In this document: positions 47,967 to 58,891 of the stretch, one piece after another | How positions within the stretch are numbered: the first letter of the stretch is position 1 | How the letters are laid out: each line of letters begins with the position of its first letter | Assembly: GCA_019828545.1 (NCBI GenBank) | Contig: JACVRA010000488.1 | Coordinates: 81,402-145,401, forward strand | Length of the DNA: 64,000 bases | Source: Paracamarosporium sp. OC-R06-R3 | Lineage: Eukaryota; Ascomycota; Dothideomycetes; Pleosporales; Didymosphaeriaceae | Reading direction: 5' to 3' | Notes under the pieces: model-generated | What the model saw: only the letters and a program-made list of their open reading frames with translations | Told to the model about the DNA's origin: nothing | Database searches by the model: none | Position numbers and translations under genes: made by a program

Positions 47967-49072
47967 CTAATACGGACGGTATCCAGAAGCCCTGGGGCGG
48001 TACCCGCCCCTGTAGCTGCCTCCTCGAGGAGGACCGTAACCACCACCGCCACCACCCCCGCGTCCACCGTAGGGAGAGCCGCGGCCACCATAGCCGCCGC
48101 CGCTGCCGCCGCGGCCTCCTCCACGACCGCCACGTCCCCTAGACATGCCAGGTAGATTGGTGCGCTTTGGTACAACCTGGTCGAAGATGAGTTATTGATC
48201 GTCGTAGGAGGGAAGTCATGGGAGCCATCGGTGATATGACATACCTTGAGGTTGCGGCCGCGGAACATGCTATCGTTTAAAACGAGCGCCTGCTGGACGA
48301 GGTTGGGTTCAGTGAACTCCACATACGCATACCTGCATACGCTCATTAGCGTTTGTCCGAATCTTTCTGCCAAACTCTTGCCAGGTAGCGAGATAACCCC
48401 AGCGATGCATAAAATAGGTGGTAAGCGATGAGCTAGAGCCAACATGGCATGTGCAAGGGCATGCCTTGTGCAAACTCTTGCGCGTATGACCGTGCCTCTG
48501 GCGCATACTCGCCAAATCGAGAATCATCAAAGAAAAACCGCCTCTTGGTATGGAGAAACTGACCCTTTGGGATGTCCCGTGAACTTGTCCAGTAGAATGG
48601 TGACGCGATTTATGCTGCCACACTCTTGGAAGTGCGCCTGTATCTCCTCGGGCGATGCGCCGTAGTCCACGTTCCCAACGAAGACACTTCGCGCGTCAAC
48701 GTCTTCCCTGTTTTCGCGCAGGTCGTGGCGTTCCATGTCAGAACTCTGTTGCATTTGGCGCAATTTTGCAGCTTCTTCCTCCATTTCAGCAACTCGGCGT
48801 TTCATAGCATCGATGTCCTGGGTTTGCATTAGCTTCATTCAATGTGAAGAGATGTTGCAAGCGCGGTGCACAAGTTGAGCCACCACAACAGGGAGCTTCC
48901 TTCTGCGCGTTACGCATCTGCCCTAGTTGCATACCTCGTCGTTTTGGCCGTCCTCGGGTACTCTGTCGATGCGGTCGTCGTCTAGGCGATCTTCGAGGCG
49001 GTCCTCAAGACGATCATCGTCGAAGCGATCCTCGTCATGCTCACGCTCCCTATCGTGGTCGCGGTCGGCCAT
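47967..49072 (-). CDS. PABPN1-type nuclear poly(A)-binding RRM protein
   Basis: Four exons (49072-48935, 48817-48564, 48332-48245, 48176-47967) give 229 residues. The N-terminus is an Asp/Arg/Glu-rich stretch ([14 protein letters not shown]). A short coiled coil follows ([19 protein letters not shown]), then one RRM at about 77-150 with RNP2 [10 protein letters not shown] and RNP1 GYAYVEF, the latter formed by splicing. [20 protein letters not shown] is nearly diagnostic of PABPN1/Pab2. The tail is RGG-rich ([10 protein letters not shown]...YGG), a likely arginine methylation and RNA-binding region. The protein binds nascent poly(A) tails in the nucleus and links to RNA decay. It is equivalent to S. 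pombe Pab2. Confidence 0.93.
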
Positions 49073-49538
49073 CTCTGCAAACGAAGGTAAAAGTGACTGT
49101 GCTGGTATCAGAAGTGAAGCAGCGCCGAATAGTTCGCGCGCAACCTACAAGGCTGATGGAGGCTAGTAATAGAAGATGGACAGTGTAGCTTGCAGTAAAG
49201 TCAATGACGCGCGTCTACTTGTGCTCGTATGTCAAGAGCTGATCTGGAACACTCAAAGATAATGTGTCGCAGAGAAGGAATGGCGCCTATATGGAGTGAA
49301 GAGGCTCTCAGAAAGTAAATGATGCAAGCTTCCTTGGGCCGTGCGGTCCGTTATGTAAGCTAAGCTCCACAACCTAGGAACTCGAGGCTGCGCCGAGGCC
49401 GGAGCACCGCGGAGTGTTCAACGTTCTTGTGAAGCGAGTTTATTCCCATAGACATCTTCGATTGCACATAGTTTGATTATTAGCCTTCTGAGCAACACAG
49501 TTTTCGATTGCAGTATAGGCTCTGCTGGAAACTGGGGC
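49073..49538. promoter_or_regulatory. Shared upstream region of the RRM gene and Hv1 channel gene
   Basis: 466 bp between opposed starts. No clear TATA box. Role inferred from position. Confidence 0.5.
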
Positions 49539-50280
49539 ATGTCTTCTTCACCGTTGCTACGGGCGCATGAGCCTCTGCACGAGCCCATCAGTGAATCAGA
49601 ACACCCAACGTCAGGTCTTCGTGTCAAGCTCATGCATTTTTTCTCTACGAGGACATTCCATTATTTAGTTTTGTTGCTTGTGGCTCTTGATGTAGGATGC
49701 ATGTTTACTGGTATGTGCAAATGGCACACTTGAGCACTGTCAAACACTAGCAAGCTCATTACGCATCGTAGATATTGTGATAAACCTCGAGACATGCGAT
49801 CGCAAAACACCCAAGGCAGATACTGCACTAGCAGCACTCGGATACGTCAGCTTGGTCTTCTCGGCACTGTTTATGCTCGAACTGCTTGCTTCGATATGGA
49901 CATTTAGAAGAGCGTGAGTCGAGTGTCCGCCTCCAGTGCTGCTCTGTCACCAACGTTGACCAACATTCTGCAGGTACTTCGAGTCTAAGTTTCATATCTT
50001 CGATGCCACGATCATCGTGGTCTCTTTTGTGTTCGAAGTCAGTCTGCAGGGTGTCGAGGAGGAAGTCGCATCTCTCATCATCATTCTGCGTTTACTGCGC
50101 GTCGTCAAGATTGTCGACGAGATCGGTGTTGGCGCAGAACAGCAAATGTCAGACTTGGAGCAGAGATTGGTCCTTACTGAAAAGGAGAACAGAGAATTGA
50201 GAGAAGAGCTTCGTCGCTTGAAGCCGGCAGCACAAGGTTCGGGTATCGTGAGAGATAGATCGCCATTAGTGGACTTATAA
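49539..50280 (+). CDS. Voltage-gated proton channel (Hv1-type)
   Basis: Three exons (49539-49710, 49772-49913, 49974-50280) give 206 residues: a lone voltage-sensor domain without a pore. S1 (about 40-57, FHYLVLLLVALDVGCMFT) holds D51, at the place of the proton-selectivity aspartate. S2 carries E94 (ALFMLELLASIW). S3 has D115 (FHIFDATIIVVSFVFEV). S4 (about 139-153, LIIILRLLRVVKIVDEI) has R144, R147 and K150, spaced every third residue. A C-terminal coiled coil (about 160-188) would dimerise it as in animal Hv1. Fungal Hv1 homologues move protons across membranes; the cellular role here is not known. The third S4 charge is Lys rather than Arg. Confidence 0.92.
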
Positions 50281-50866
50281 TATTTTTTCGAGCCGTAGTT
50301 CACACGCGTCTTCTACTGTCTCGAATTAGTGCTGTTTTACAAGGTGCATACGGACCAGGGCAAAGAATCATGTATATTTCAGGAGACTTTGAGTCTTGTT
50401 GTACAGCACATCGTAACGCTGAGGCTTCTTTCGGAACCATCAATGCGATTTGACCTTTTACCAAAACATCACGAAAACCGGGAGGCTGTAGTAGGTGGAG
50501 GGAGCGTTACGTACCGTTCACGAGTTCATTCAACTTTACAAACGGCCACCGCAGTGGTAGGTTCTGGGTTCTACGTGTGAAGGAACGATGTCGAGGCATC
50601 ACAGATACCGCGTAGAAGCCATTACGCGTCGGAGCTCACCGACAACACGCCTGTGTAGTAGTGGTGCGTAAACAAGTCGCGGTGGTTGTTGGAGGAAGAC
50701 GCGATAGTCGCGCGTATGGTCGGGGAGCTTGGAGCCTACCCCACGTGGCTCAAAATAGAAAGCGCAGAGCTGGCCACATCGAGGAAGGCGCCAGTGGGTT
50801 TGAGAATAATCCGCAACAACATTCTGTACTCTGTTCACACGCAGCCCCTTTTCTGCTGTCGGAGCC
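50281..50866. other. Intergenic: Hv1 3' flank and SCYL1 promoter
   Basis: 586 bp. Frames here on both strands are weak and overlapping. No RNA gene or repeat seen. Confidence 0.5.
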
Positions 50867-53478
50867 ATGGATTTCCTCAAGTCTGCCGTGGCATCGGCCA
50901 TCTCCAAGGGCCCTGCGTTCGGGTACACCTTCGGCGATCGCGTAGACATCGACGACTCCATTTGGACATTGTACAACGGCACAAAGCGAGTACGGCCCGG
51001 GTTGTCTTCACGTCTAAGCTTGCGGCTAATGAGACATACTAGGAAGACGGGTCGAAGTGTAGCATATTCTCCTTCGATGTGGCGGCGAACAAGTCTCGAT
51101 TACCCCTCGCTCGGAATGCGCTCCGCAAGCTGCGCACCCTGCGCCATCCAGGCGTCGTGAAGGTTTTGGACACGGTAGAGGTAGATTTGATACAGAGTTC
51201 TCCGGGGGCTGGAAGCTAAGGCTGCACAGACCGATTCATACATATACATTGCGACCGAGAGACTCAGTCCGCTCAGCTGGCACGTCAAGCGCAAGAGCCT
51301 CACCGAGGAAACGATAAAATGGGGGCTACACAACGTCGCAAAGACCCTAAAGTTCATAAACACGGACGCCACCTCCATTCATGCTTGCATACGTCCAGCA
51401 TCGATTTTCTTTAGCGAGAGCGGCGAGTGGAAGCTTGGAGGGTTCGAAGCCCTGAGCTCCGTGAAAGAGGACGATTCAGTACTACCTACTTATGGAAGTC
51501 TTATTCCAGATGCGCACCGATATATGTCGCCGGAGATATCGAAAGGGGGATGGGAGGTCATAAAGCAGAATCCTACCCATGCGGTCGATTCGTACAACTT
51601 TGGAACACTCATCTTCGAAGTGTTCAATGGCAGCTTTCAAGGGAGCGACCAGCTGGGACAGTTGAAAAGCATACCTCCGAGTATGCAACAGGCATATAAG
51701 CGCCTGTTGAACCCGAGTCCAAAGTCGAGAATGAGTGTCAGCCAGTTTCTGGACCAAGGAAAGCGGATAGGAGGTTTTTTCCAGACGCCATTGATCCAAG
51801 TGACAGAAGACATCGAGAGCATCGGTCTCAAATCTGAAGAGGAGAGAAACGAGGTGCTTGGGTTCGTACGCTACAAATTTTGAAGTGATGAGTTGCTGAC
51901 GATATGTTAGCAAACTTGATGAGGTCGCCGATGACTTTCCTGCCGACTTCTTCAAGATGAAGGTTCTGCCAGAGCTATTGAAGTCTGTGGAGTTTGGAGG
52001 CGGTGGAGCAAAGGTCTTTGGCACTGTCATGCAGATAGGTGCCAAGCTCTCCGACGAAGAGTACGAAACGCAGATTACACCGGTCGTTGTTCGATTATTT
52101 GCGAATCCCGACCGCGCTATTCGCGTTTGCTTGTTGAACAACCTTCCCTTGATGATCGATCATCTGCCGCAAAAAATCGTCAATAACCAGATCTTTCCAC
52201 AAATGGTTTGTGAAGATGCTTCAATTAGCGACTCGGTACTAACATAGTAATAGGTCACTGGCTTCACGGATGTTGCACCAGTCGTCCGAGAAGAGACCGT
52301 GAAGGCTGTATTAGTCATTGTTCCAAAGCTATCAGACCGGGTAGTCAATGGTGAACTATTGAGGCACCTGGCTAAGACTGCAAATGATGAACAAGCCGGC
52401 ATCCGCACGAACACGACCATCTGTCTTGGAAAGATTGCCCGAAATCTTGGAGCAAGTGTATGTTCAAGTTGATACTGTTCCACTTTCACAAACTAACACT
52501 GCATAGAGCAGAGCCAAGGTCCTCTCGGCTGCTTTTGCACGCTCACTTCGAGATCCCTTCGTCCATGCCCGTAATGCCGCGTTGATGGCCCTCTCAGCAA
52601 CCGCCGATCTATTCAGCGAAGAAGACTGTGCCTCGAAACTGCTTCCCGTTATGTGTCCATCCCTCGTCGACAAGGAGAAGCTCATCCGCGACCAAGCCCA
52701 GAAAACAGTAGACATATATATCACTCGCATCCGCAAGTACACCGCCACTATGCCTGATACCGTTCTCCCCTCTCCCTCGCCCACTCCTTCGAGCGGTGGT
52801 AACGCCGTGCCTCGCATGGGCACCCCTGCGAATGACAGCACATGGACCGGCTGGGCCATTTCCTCGTTCACGAACAAGCTCGCTGCTGCGAGCGGCCAGA
52901 TGCAAGCTGGCACTAGTACTAATGGTAGTGTTGATCAGCGCTCGCACTCTGTGCCCCCGCCCGCTGTTCCTACCGCAAGCAAACCTACACTTACACCTTC
53001 AACGAGGCCTGGCATGACGATCACCAAATCCGCCGCATCGATACCGACGATCGCGAGTCCAGATCCGGTAGATGCTTTCAATGATGAGGCAGAGGACTTT
53101 GGTGGCGATTGGGGTGGTTTCGGTGACGACGATGGGTTTGGTACCAGTAACAGCACAAACAAGAAGCAGGAGGAAGAAGACGATCCATGGGGTGCACCGA
53201 ATGTCACACCGGCACCAGCGACGGGCTTTGATGATAAAGGTGAACCGGATTTTGCGGGCTGGCTGGCTGCGCAGAACCAGGCGAAGAAACCAGGATTGAA
53301 GCCGTTGCCGAAAGGTTTGGTCAAGTCAGGACCGGCAGCCAAGAAGCCGGTCGTGGCCAGGACAGCGGGTGCGCCAAACGTGAAGAGAGTCGTTGTCGCG
53401 CAGCCGAAGAAGGAGGTTAAGAAGCCGGAGCCGAAGTCCAACGAGGATGAAGAAGAGGGGTGGGGTGATGCATGGTAA
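50867..53478 (+). CDS. SCY1-like pseudokinase (SCYL1/Cex1 type)
   Basis: Six exons (50867-50989, 51043-51180, 51230-51861, 51911-52205, 52254-52457, 52507-53478) give 787 residues. The N-terminus MDFLKSAVASAISKGPAFGYTFGD is typical. The kinase-like domain (about 25-290) lacks catalytic motifs: IHACIRPASIFFSESGEWKLGGFEA stands where HRD and DFG would be. HEAT-like repeats follow (about 320-600; VLPELLKSVEFGGGGAKVF, RNAALMALSATADLFSEED). The tail is acidic and Trp/Gly-rich with GGDWGGFGDDDG and ends EEEGWGDAW. Yeast Cex1 acts in tRNA export/COPI-linked transport, animal SCYL1 in Golgi traffic. Two introns use unusual donors (GTTCGT, GTTTGT) that are needed to keep phase. Confidence 0.93.
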
Positions 53479-54310
53479 AGATGGATGTTGTGGTGAGTGG
53501 GTTGTGTATATACCCTTTGGTCTGTTGTTTGTATGTACGAGCATTGCGGCGGCGTTCGGATAGACTGAATTGGATAGGAAAGCATACCAAGACGAAGAGA
53601 ATATCTATATTTCATAGTGGGCATTGGATTTACTCGAAGGATGTAGCCATTTCATTCTACAGTGTGCCACCAGGCTATACTGGGCAAAGGCAGGGAGAGC
53701 TTAGACTGTTAACTACCCAGCCTTTTTGCTTCCCTCCGAAAGTCTACGTACAACTTGGGTATCCTGTTGCCACATGTATGCAGATTTTTGCACAGGTATG
53801 CGAAAGCCTTTTGGGACCCCGTGACTAAGCGGTTGGGACAAGGAGACGAATCTCTACCGATCCGACCTGTTGAATAACTTGAGGCATGAACACTCATGTA
53901 TAGTCTGTGAGTATAATGAGTAAGAGATTCGACAACGCTAACTCCGTTAGGATGCAATGCCGTGGTCGACGACCACGTACTACCCTAGCGTGATATATCA
54001 GTCTTTATGCGCTACAACACCCATATCTTCTGTATGGATTCTTAGAATGTTATCGAACCAAACAACTCTCTGGTCCTCGTGTGCGACAGATACTCTTGTC
54101 ATTGGGTTCTTTATGCTTGAAGCATACTCTCCACCTGCCACATTAGGCAAGTCACCATCCGCACGTGGACTAATGGCTGGCATCTAACAGACGCTCAACG
54201 CGTTTTTATATTGAAATGCATGTACACTGAAAGCATATATAGCATTGGGTCGCGTTGTTGTCCCGCGCTTTTTCGCGGCGTTCCAGAAACCGATCTGAAG
54301 ACTGCCCAGC
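53479..54310. other. Intergenic stretch
   Basis: 832 bp between SCYL1 and the SurE-like gene. Small frames only, none with family resemblance. The part near 54,200 would hold the SurE promoter (TATA-like ATATATAG near 54,235). Confidence 0.5.
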
Positions 54311-55316
54311 ATGCTTTTCTCCCACATCCTACTTTGCCCCCTTCTTGCATCAGCAGCAAACATCCTGCTATCCAATGACGATGGATGGGCAGAACTAAAC
54401 ATTCGAACCTTCTACAGCGCCCTGACCTCCTCAGGAAACTCGGTCGTTATCTCTGCTCCAGCGGACAACAAGAGCGGAACTGGTGAGCGAGACACAACCA
54501 TATAAATATCACATCAACCAGACACTTACATCCACAGGATCTAGTGATCAAACTCCCACCACAGTGGGAAGTTCCGGCTGCCAGTTCAAGAGCTGTGCCG
54601 CAGGATCTCCCGCCCAAGGCTACAATGCATCAAACACGCGCTTCAATTACGTCAACAGTTTCCCTGTCACATCTGTAAAATATGGCCTTAACACTCTCTC
54701 ACCTAAATTTTTCAGCGGTAAGCCAGCAATCGTCGTCGCCGGGCCTAACGTAGGATCCAATCTGGGGTCCACGACTTTGATCTCGGGAACTGTTGGTGCA
54801 GCCTCATACGCTGCTTCTACCGGCGGGGTCCCAGCAATTGCATTCTCAGGTAGCTCCGGCTCGCAAATAGCATGGACTACGACCCCCGTCCCAGCATACT
54901 CAACAATCTAGTACGTCCTACATGCCCTTCAGAACCGTACATTTAATACCTAACTCCCCTACAGCGCATCCCTAGCCACAACCATAACAAACACGCTTCT
55001 CGCCTCAGGAACTCCTTACCTCCCCACTAACGTCTACCTAAACGTAAACTTCCCTTCCGCTGGATCCGGCGGATGCACCAGTGCCTCGTCATTCAAATAT
55101 GTGCTTAGCAGGGTGAACAGTGCGTCCAGCTCAACGCCGGCTGATGTGTCGACATGTGGATCTACGAGGTTACCTACAGAGTCCAAGGTTGTTGGGACAT
55201 CGGGATGCTATGTTAGTATTTCGGTGGGCAATGCGCAGACAAAGGGGGATAGCACGACGGCGAATCAAGCGGTAGTGCTGGGGAAGTTGAAGGGAATCTT
55301 GAGTTGCTTGCCGTGA
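54311..55316 (+). CDS. Secreted SurE-like phosphatase / 5'-nucleotidase
   Basis: Three exons (54311-54482, 54538-54910, 54965-55316) give 298 residues. A signal peptide (MLFSHILLCPLLASA) leads straight into NILLSNDDGWAE, the SurE metal-binding N-D-D-G loop. VVISAPADNKSGTG|SS is the second SurE motif, made by splicing. AIVVAGPNVGSNLG fits the third (SGxNxGxN-like), and GAASYAASTGGVPAIAFS the fourth. Bacterial SurE is a metal-dependent 5'-nucleotidase/phosphatase; secreted fungal members are annotated as acid phosphatases. Paired cysteines in the second half suit secretion. Donors are GTGAGC and GTACGT. No disruption. Confidence 0.92.
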
Positions 55317-55385
55317 GGGCTTGAGGCGGATAGCGAAGATGGTTATATGAAAAGGTGATATTTGACGTTTAGAAAATTGACTGCA

Positions 55386-55514
55386 TTAGGGATTAGTTGT
55401 AGTCTTCGCTGGTGCGGATACAAGCTGGGCGGTGCTGGTGTTTATCATATTCGTGGCTGGAGGGGCCAGTGTACCTATGAAGGTGGCGAGCACGGTGAAG
55501 ATTGGGAGATACAT
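55386..55514 (-). pseudogene. Signal-peptide-only relic related to the adjacent cysteine-rich gene
   Basis: A 42-codon frame whose first 23 residues (MYLPIFTVLATFIGTLAPPA then TNM) match those of the intact neighbour at 56090 in about 12 positions, with clear DNA similarity as well. A TATA-like TATATA lies about 65 bp upstream, as in the neighbour. After the signal region the frame becomes Thr/Ala/Pro-rich and ends, with no cysteine-rich exon before the SurE gene end at 55316. I read this as a truncated tandem copy; a separate small secreted peptide gene is the alternative. Confidence 0.55.
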
Positions 55515-55789
55515 AGTAGTGGGTTCTCTTATAGGTGGTGTGTGGTGTGTTGGTTGGGTCGATGCCAATTACAGCCGTATATAGACTCCCCTTTTACATA
55601 CTTACTTTCTATTCGCAACAACCCTAGTCAAGACCTTATGGTCACTATTCGTGTTCATGGACAATATACTATCCTTCTGTTACGACAATACGAGGCGAAG
55701 TGCGATACAGTTCATTAGCTATGTTGATAAGACTAATCACTGCTGCCTGCTTCCACTCCCACTCCCACCCCCAGCCTTGATCTTTCCGA

Positions 55790-56090
55790 TCAATAGCATA
55801 TCTTATGGCTCGGCTCGACATCAATAGCTAAAATACATCCCGTGCACCCACGATCTTTGCACTCGGCGGCGGTCCTGCAAATTGTCCCGAACCCGGGACA
55901 GTAGTCTTTACGTGGGTCTAAGCCCCCGAGATCGGGATCGCGCTTGGCTGAGATGGGGTTGAGCTGCAGTTTATACTGATTAGTTGCTATTATGCGGCAT
56001 AGAGGGTTCGATATGACTGACGACTTCGGCGGCGGGAAGGGCTAGTGTGGCCGTGAGGGTAGCGAGGAGGGTGAAAATACAGAGACGCAT
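55790..56090 (-). CDS. Small cysteine-rich secreted protein (effector-like), function unknown
   Basis: Two exons. Exon 1, 56090-56022, encodes a clean signal peptide (MRLCIFTLLATLTATLALPA, then AEV) and ends at a GTCAGT donor. Exon 2 runs from 55963 (CTGCAG acceptor) or 55975 (TCAG acceptor, same phase) to the TGA at 55790-55792, giving 80 or 84 residues. Unspliced reading stops after 36 codons. The mature part has a Kex2-like SAKR site soon after the join, then six cysteines spaced C-x6-C-x5-C-x4-C-x2-C-x11-C near the C-terminus. TATATAAG lies about 91 bp upstream. I know no homologous family. Secretion, size, cysteines and a decaying genomic setting fit an effector or antimicrobial peptide; this is inference. 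Confidence 0.72.
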
Positions 56091-56180
56091 CGTGGAATTT
56101 GGGTGGTGGAATGTGTGATTTGTAGAGTGTAAATTGGATTGGGTTGATTTGATGGAGAAGTTTAATGGTCTTTGGCAAGC

Positions 56181-56190
56181 CTTATATACT
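56181..56190 (-). promoter_or_regulatory. TATA box of the small cysteine-rich gene
   Basis: Minus-strand AGTATATAAG about 91 bp before the start codon, a good consensus TATA element at a normal distance. The relic copy has a similar element at about 55,577-55,583. Confidence 0.6.
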
Positions 56191-57481
56191 TCAGCATTCT
56201 GTATCACTTGGTGGACGACATTCCTAGTACTAGTTAGCGGTCCCTAGGATAAATGGAAGGATGGTCCATTTTATTGCCCTCTCGCGCGAGTAAATGATCT
56301 CTAGATTCTAACAGTAACCTAAGGATCCCATTTTAGTAATGCTTTCATGGGCCTAAGATACATACAGCATCAGCGCACGACAATAAGGCTTAGTCTGCCT
56401 TACGCCTAGGATGGGGCGATGGCTTACTTTCTTGGACGTTATTACGCTGCGGCGTGTAGCATTTTATGCAGAGCATCCATCCTATGAGCTCGCATACTGT
56501 ACGCCGCATGCGTCACGAGGGCCCTTTAAGCCATAGAGGTAGCCGGGATCATTGCTAAGATTCATACCATGGCATTCGGCCTTCTCGGTCTTCTCGGCCA
56601 TTTGAACCAAGATCTTTGATAAAACGACTAACATCTCATTGATTTCTTGCCAATAGCCTCTTAGAATACCTACTCCTCATAGCCATGTTTAAGTTGGCAA
56701 TAGATTTCATCTTACCTTTTTCAAGATCAGACCACGCACCTTCACAGTCAGACTATGATTACAAGCACCCATTCACACGCAGAGTATGATTGCAGCTTTG
56801 TAGCATTATGCTTGGAATGAAGGCCATTGAAATCATACGACAAACTTTCTCAAACTTCTCGTCATCAAGCGATTCCAAACCCTCATGGGCGGGTACTTTG
56901 GTGGTACCAATCTCAGCCACCAACATCTGAGTAAGCGCCAATCGCGCTCATCTAGTGAACTTCATTAATATTATCTCCATATGAATAGGTGGTGAGATAA
57001 TTATTGCCTATTAAGGTAAATAAGCATCTAAGGTAAATAAGCATCAACAGACTACGTGGGGACCTTTATATACAGTATGCTGCAAGATCTAACAACTAAG
57101 TACCAAGTAATACTCTTGGTTCGCTTCTGTACGGACCACGAAGATTGCTTAGACGTATCGAGTCATTTTCATGAAGTTGTTTTTATGGCCCACCGTGAAT
57201 AGTAGAAGGACTTTTCCCGAGTCCTATTTTCTGATGGAGTATATGTTGGGCTAGGTGTGGCACCCAGGCGGGTTGACTCTACAGAGGAGCTGCACCTTTT
57301 ACTGAGCTCCAAGCTAATAGGGTAACAACGACTGTTAATGAGCAGAATTCTTGGATTCATTGCAAAGGTATGATTTGGTGAGGATAATAAGGAGTTATGA
57401 CTCAACAGGTGATGTAGCAGTTCAATACCTCATGTAAGCTACAGAGCCTTGACTGTCTTTTGAACCTCAGCAAGATGATAT
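56191..57481. other. AT-leaning gene-poor stretch
   Basis: About 1.3 kb rich in TA and TTA/TAA. A minus-strand frame at 56,759-56,941 (MALTQMLVAEIGTTKVPAHE...) could be a fragment of something once coding but I cannot name it. Another frame at 57,169-57,405 shows no family resemblance. No intact gene. Confidence 0.5.
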
Positions 57482-58891
57482 CTAAAAGCTTCGTATCAAC
57501 GCCATCGCTGTCTTCATCGCCAGATATTTTTCTACATCTACGACTACCACCTTTCCACCAACCTTGTCAATTACACTGAAGGCCTAAAGCAGCCTACACA
57601 GCGCAGATATAACTTCCATAGTAACCAAATCCTTTCCCAAATGTGAATGCAGTCTATAAGCGAACGGAAGATACGTCTACGTATTAGGCTTGCACTTAGA
57701 GTCCTAACGATGCGGATCAAATTCGTTCGCATCTAGCCTATATAAGTCTGTTTAGTAATAGATAATGTCGAAGCGCATAATTACGTTAGTGCCTACTAAG
57801 ATACCAACGGGCGATGTACTATGCGATGCTCCGTTAGTGGAAAGCAAGTTATCCCTGAGCACCGTGTGAACGTTGATATCGACAGAAGTGTGAATACGCA
57901 TGATTTCTAGCACAATCTTATTTTGTGATTTCAACAAGTCAATCTGGGTCGAAGTAAGTGGATTGGTGGAGCCGGCTGCTGCTGCTGAGATTTCCTCACG
58001 AAGTTCGCGCAAAACCTTCGGATGTCGGACAAGCTCATAGATCCCCAATGTGATGATTATCGCCATAGAGTGACAGAGTCCCTTCCACCAACAATGACCG
58101 AGATGACCTAGCCCTTCAACATGCTTTGTGAGACATCTTGTGCGAAAAGATCGCCTAAGAGCGACAAAGCTTTTCAGGTTTGCTCTTACAAACTCTCAGA
58201 TTTCTCCGTAGAGAATCTCTCCAAAATGCCGTTGAGGTAATAGTTGATTGTCCTGAAAGCTTTCACGTTAGGTGAGCGTAAAGTACTAATGTCACTAAGA
58301 CTGCTTTTCTAGGTGTTCCTGTTCCTGTGCTATTATATTACATTCCTCAGGCTTTGATTGTTGCTGGCAAGCGTGTTCGTCGATGCGCCATAGAATATGT
58401 CCGACACAACGTTAGGAAAATTGGTTGAGCAGATCAAGCGTGTCGTAGGGTTTTCAGTCAAGGAGAATGTTGATGAGGTTAGGGCGAATCTTGCTACGTG
58501 TGTAACGAGAAAGTTACGGTTATCTTGCCAATATTGGCTATCGGTCGTCAAGATCGAGTCACGCATCAAGCTGCTCCAGATCTTGCGGTAGGTATTGCCT
58601 TACCCGAAATGCTCGAATTACTCTTTTTCAGCACGGTCCTTTTATATTGTTTATGTAAATGTTACCTGTGTCGACATTGTCGGCCATGACCATGTTGTTT
58701 CCCACCAAACAAAGCTCGACAGTCCGTCCGGGAACATTGAGTTTCCTGGGTTCATTCGAGGACTGTGTTTTGGCGGGAGCTGCGCACGAACCGGAGGAGA
58801 ATACCAAAGCCTGGTTTCGCATGTCAAAATGCATGCTAGATACGGTAATCAAGAAAGATCGCGAGCTTAGGAAGGTCCCAAGGAAGCCCAT
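57482..58891 (-). pseudogene. Decayed cytochrome P450 (CYP52-like) with RIP-style stops
   Basis: Ordered P450 pieces lie on the minus strand in shifting frames. RTVELCLVGNN (near 58,740) and DSILTTDSQYWQDNRNFL with TSSTFSLTEN (58,560-58,450) are N-terminal. The I-helix piece GGRDSVT is at about 58,090, followed by a frame change. YELVRHPKVLRELREEI, the K-helix ExxR (EIMR), and GTNVIMRFDII follow. Then come in-frame stops: TAA at 57752, TAG at 57704 (where the PxRW motif needs Trp, EFDPHR-stop), TAG at 57677 (Trp before TYLPF) and TAG at 57584 (expected Gln). The heme segment keeps its length but has His where the Cys ligand belongs. The gene is dead. The Trp and Gln stops equal CpA-to-TpA changes. 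Confidence 0.85.

Noticed and set aside
51436..51460. GGGTTCGAAGCCC, T-loop-like with flanking complementarity
   Set aside because: Lies inside the SCYL1 kinase-like coding exon, where the protein reading is conserved (LGGFEALSS).
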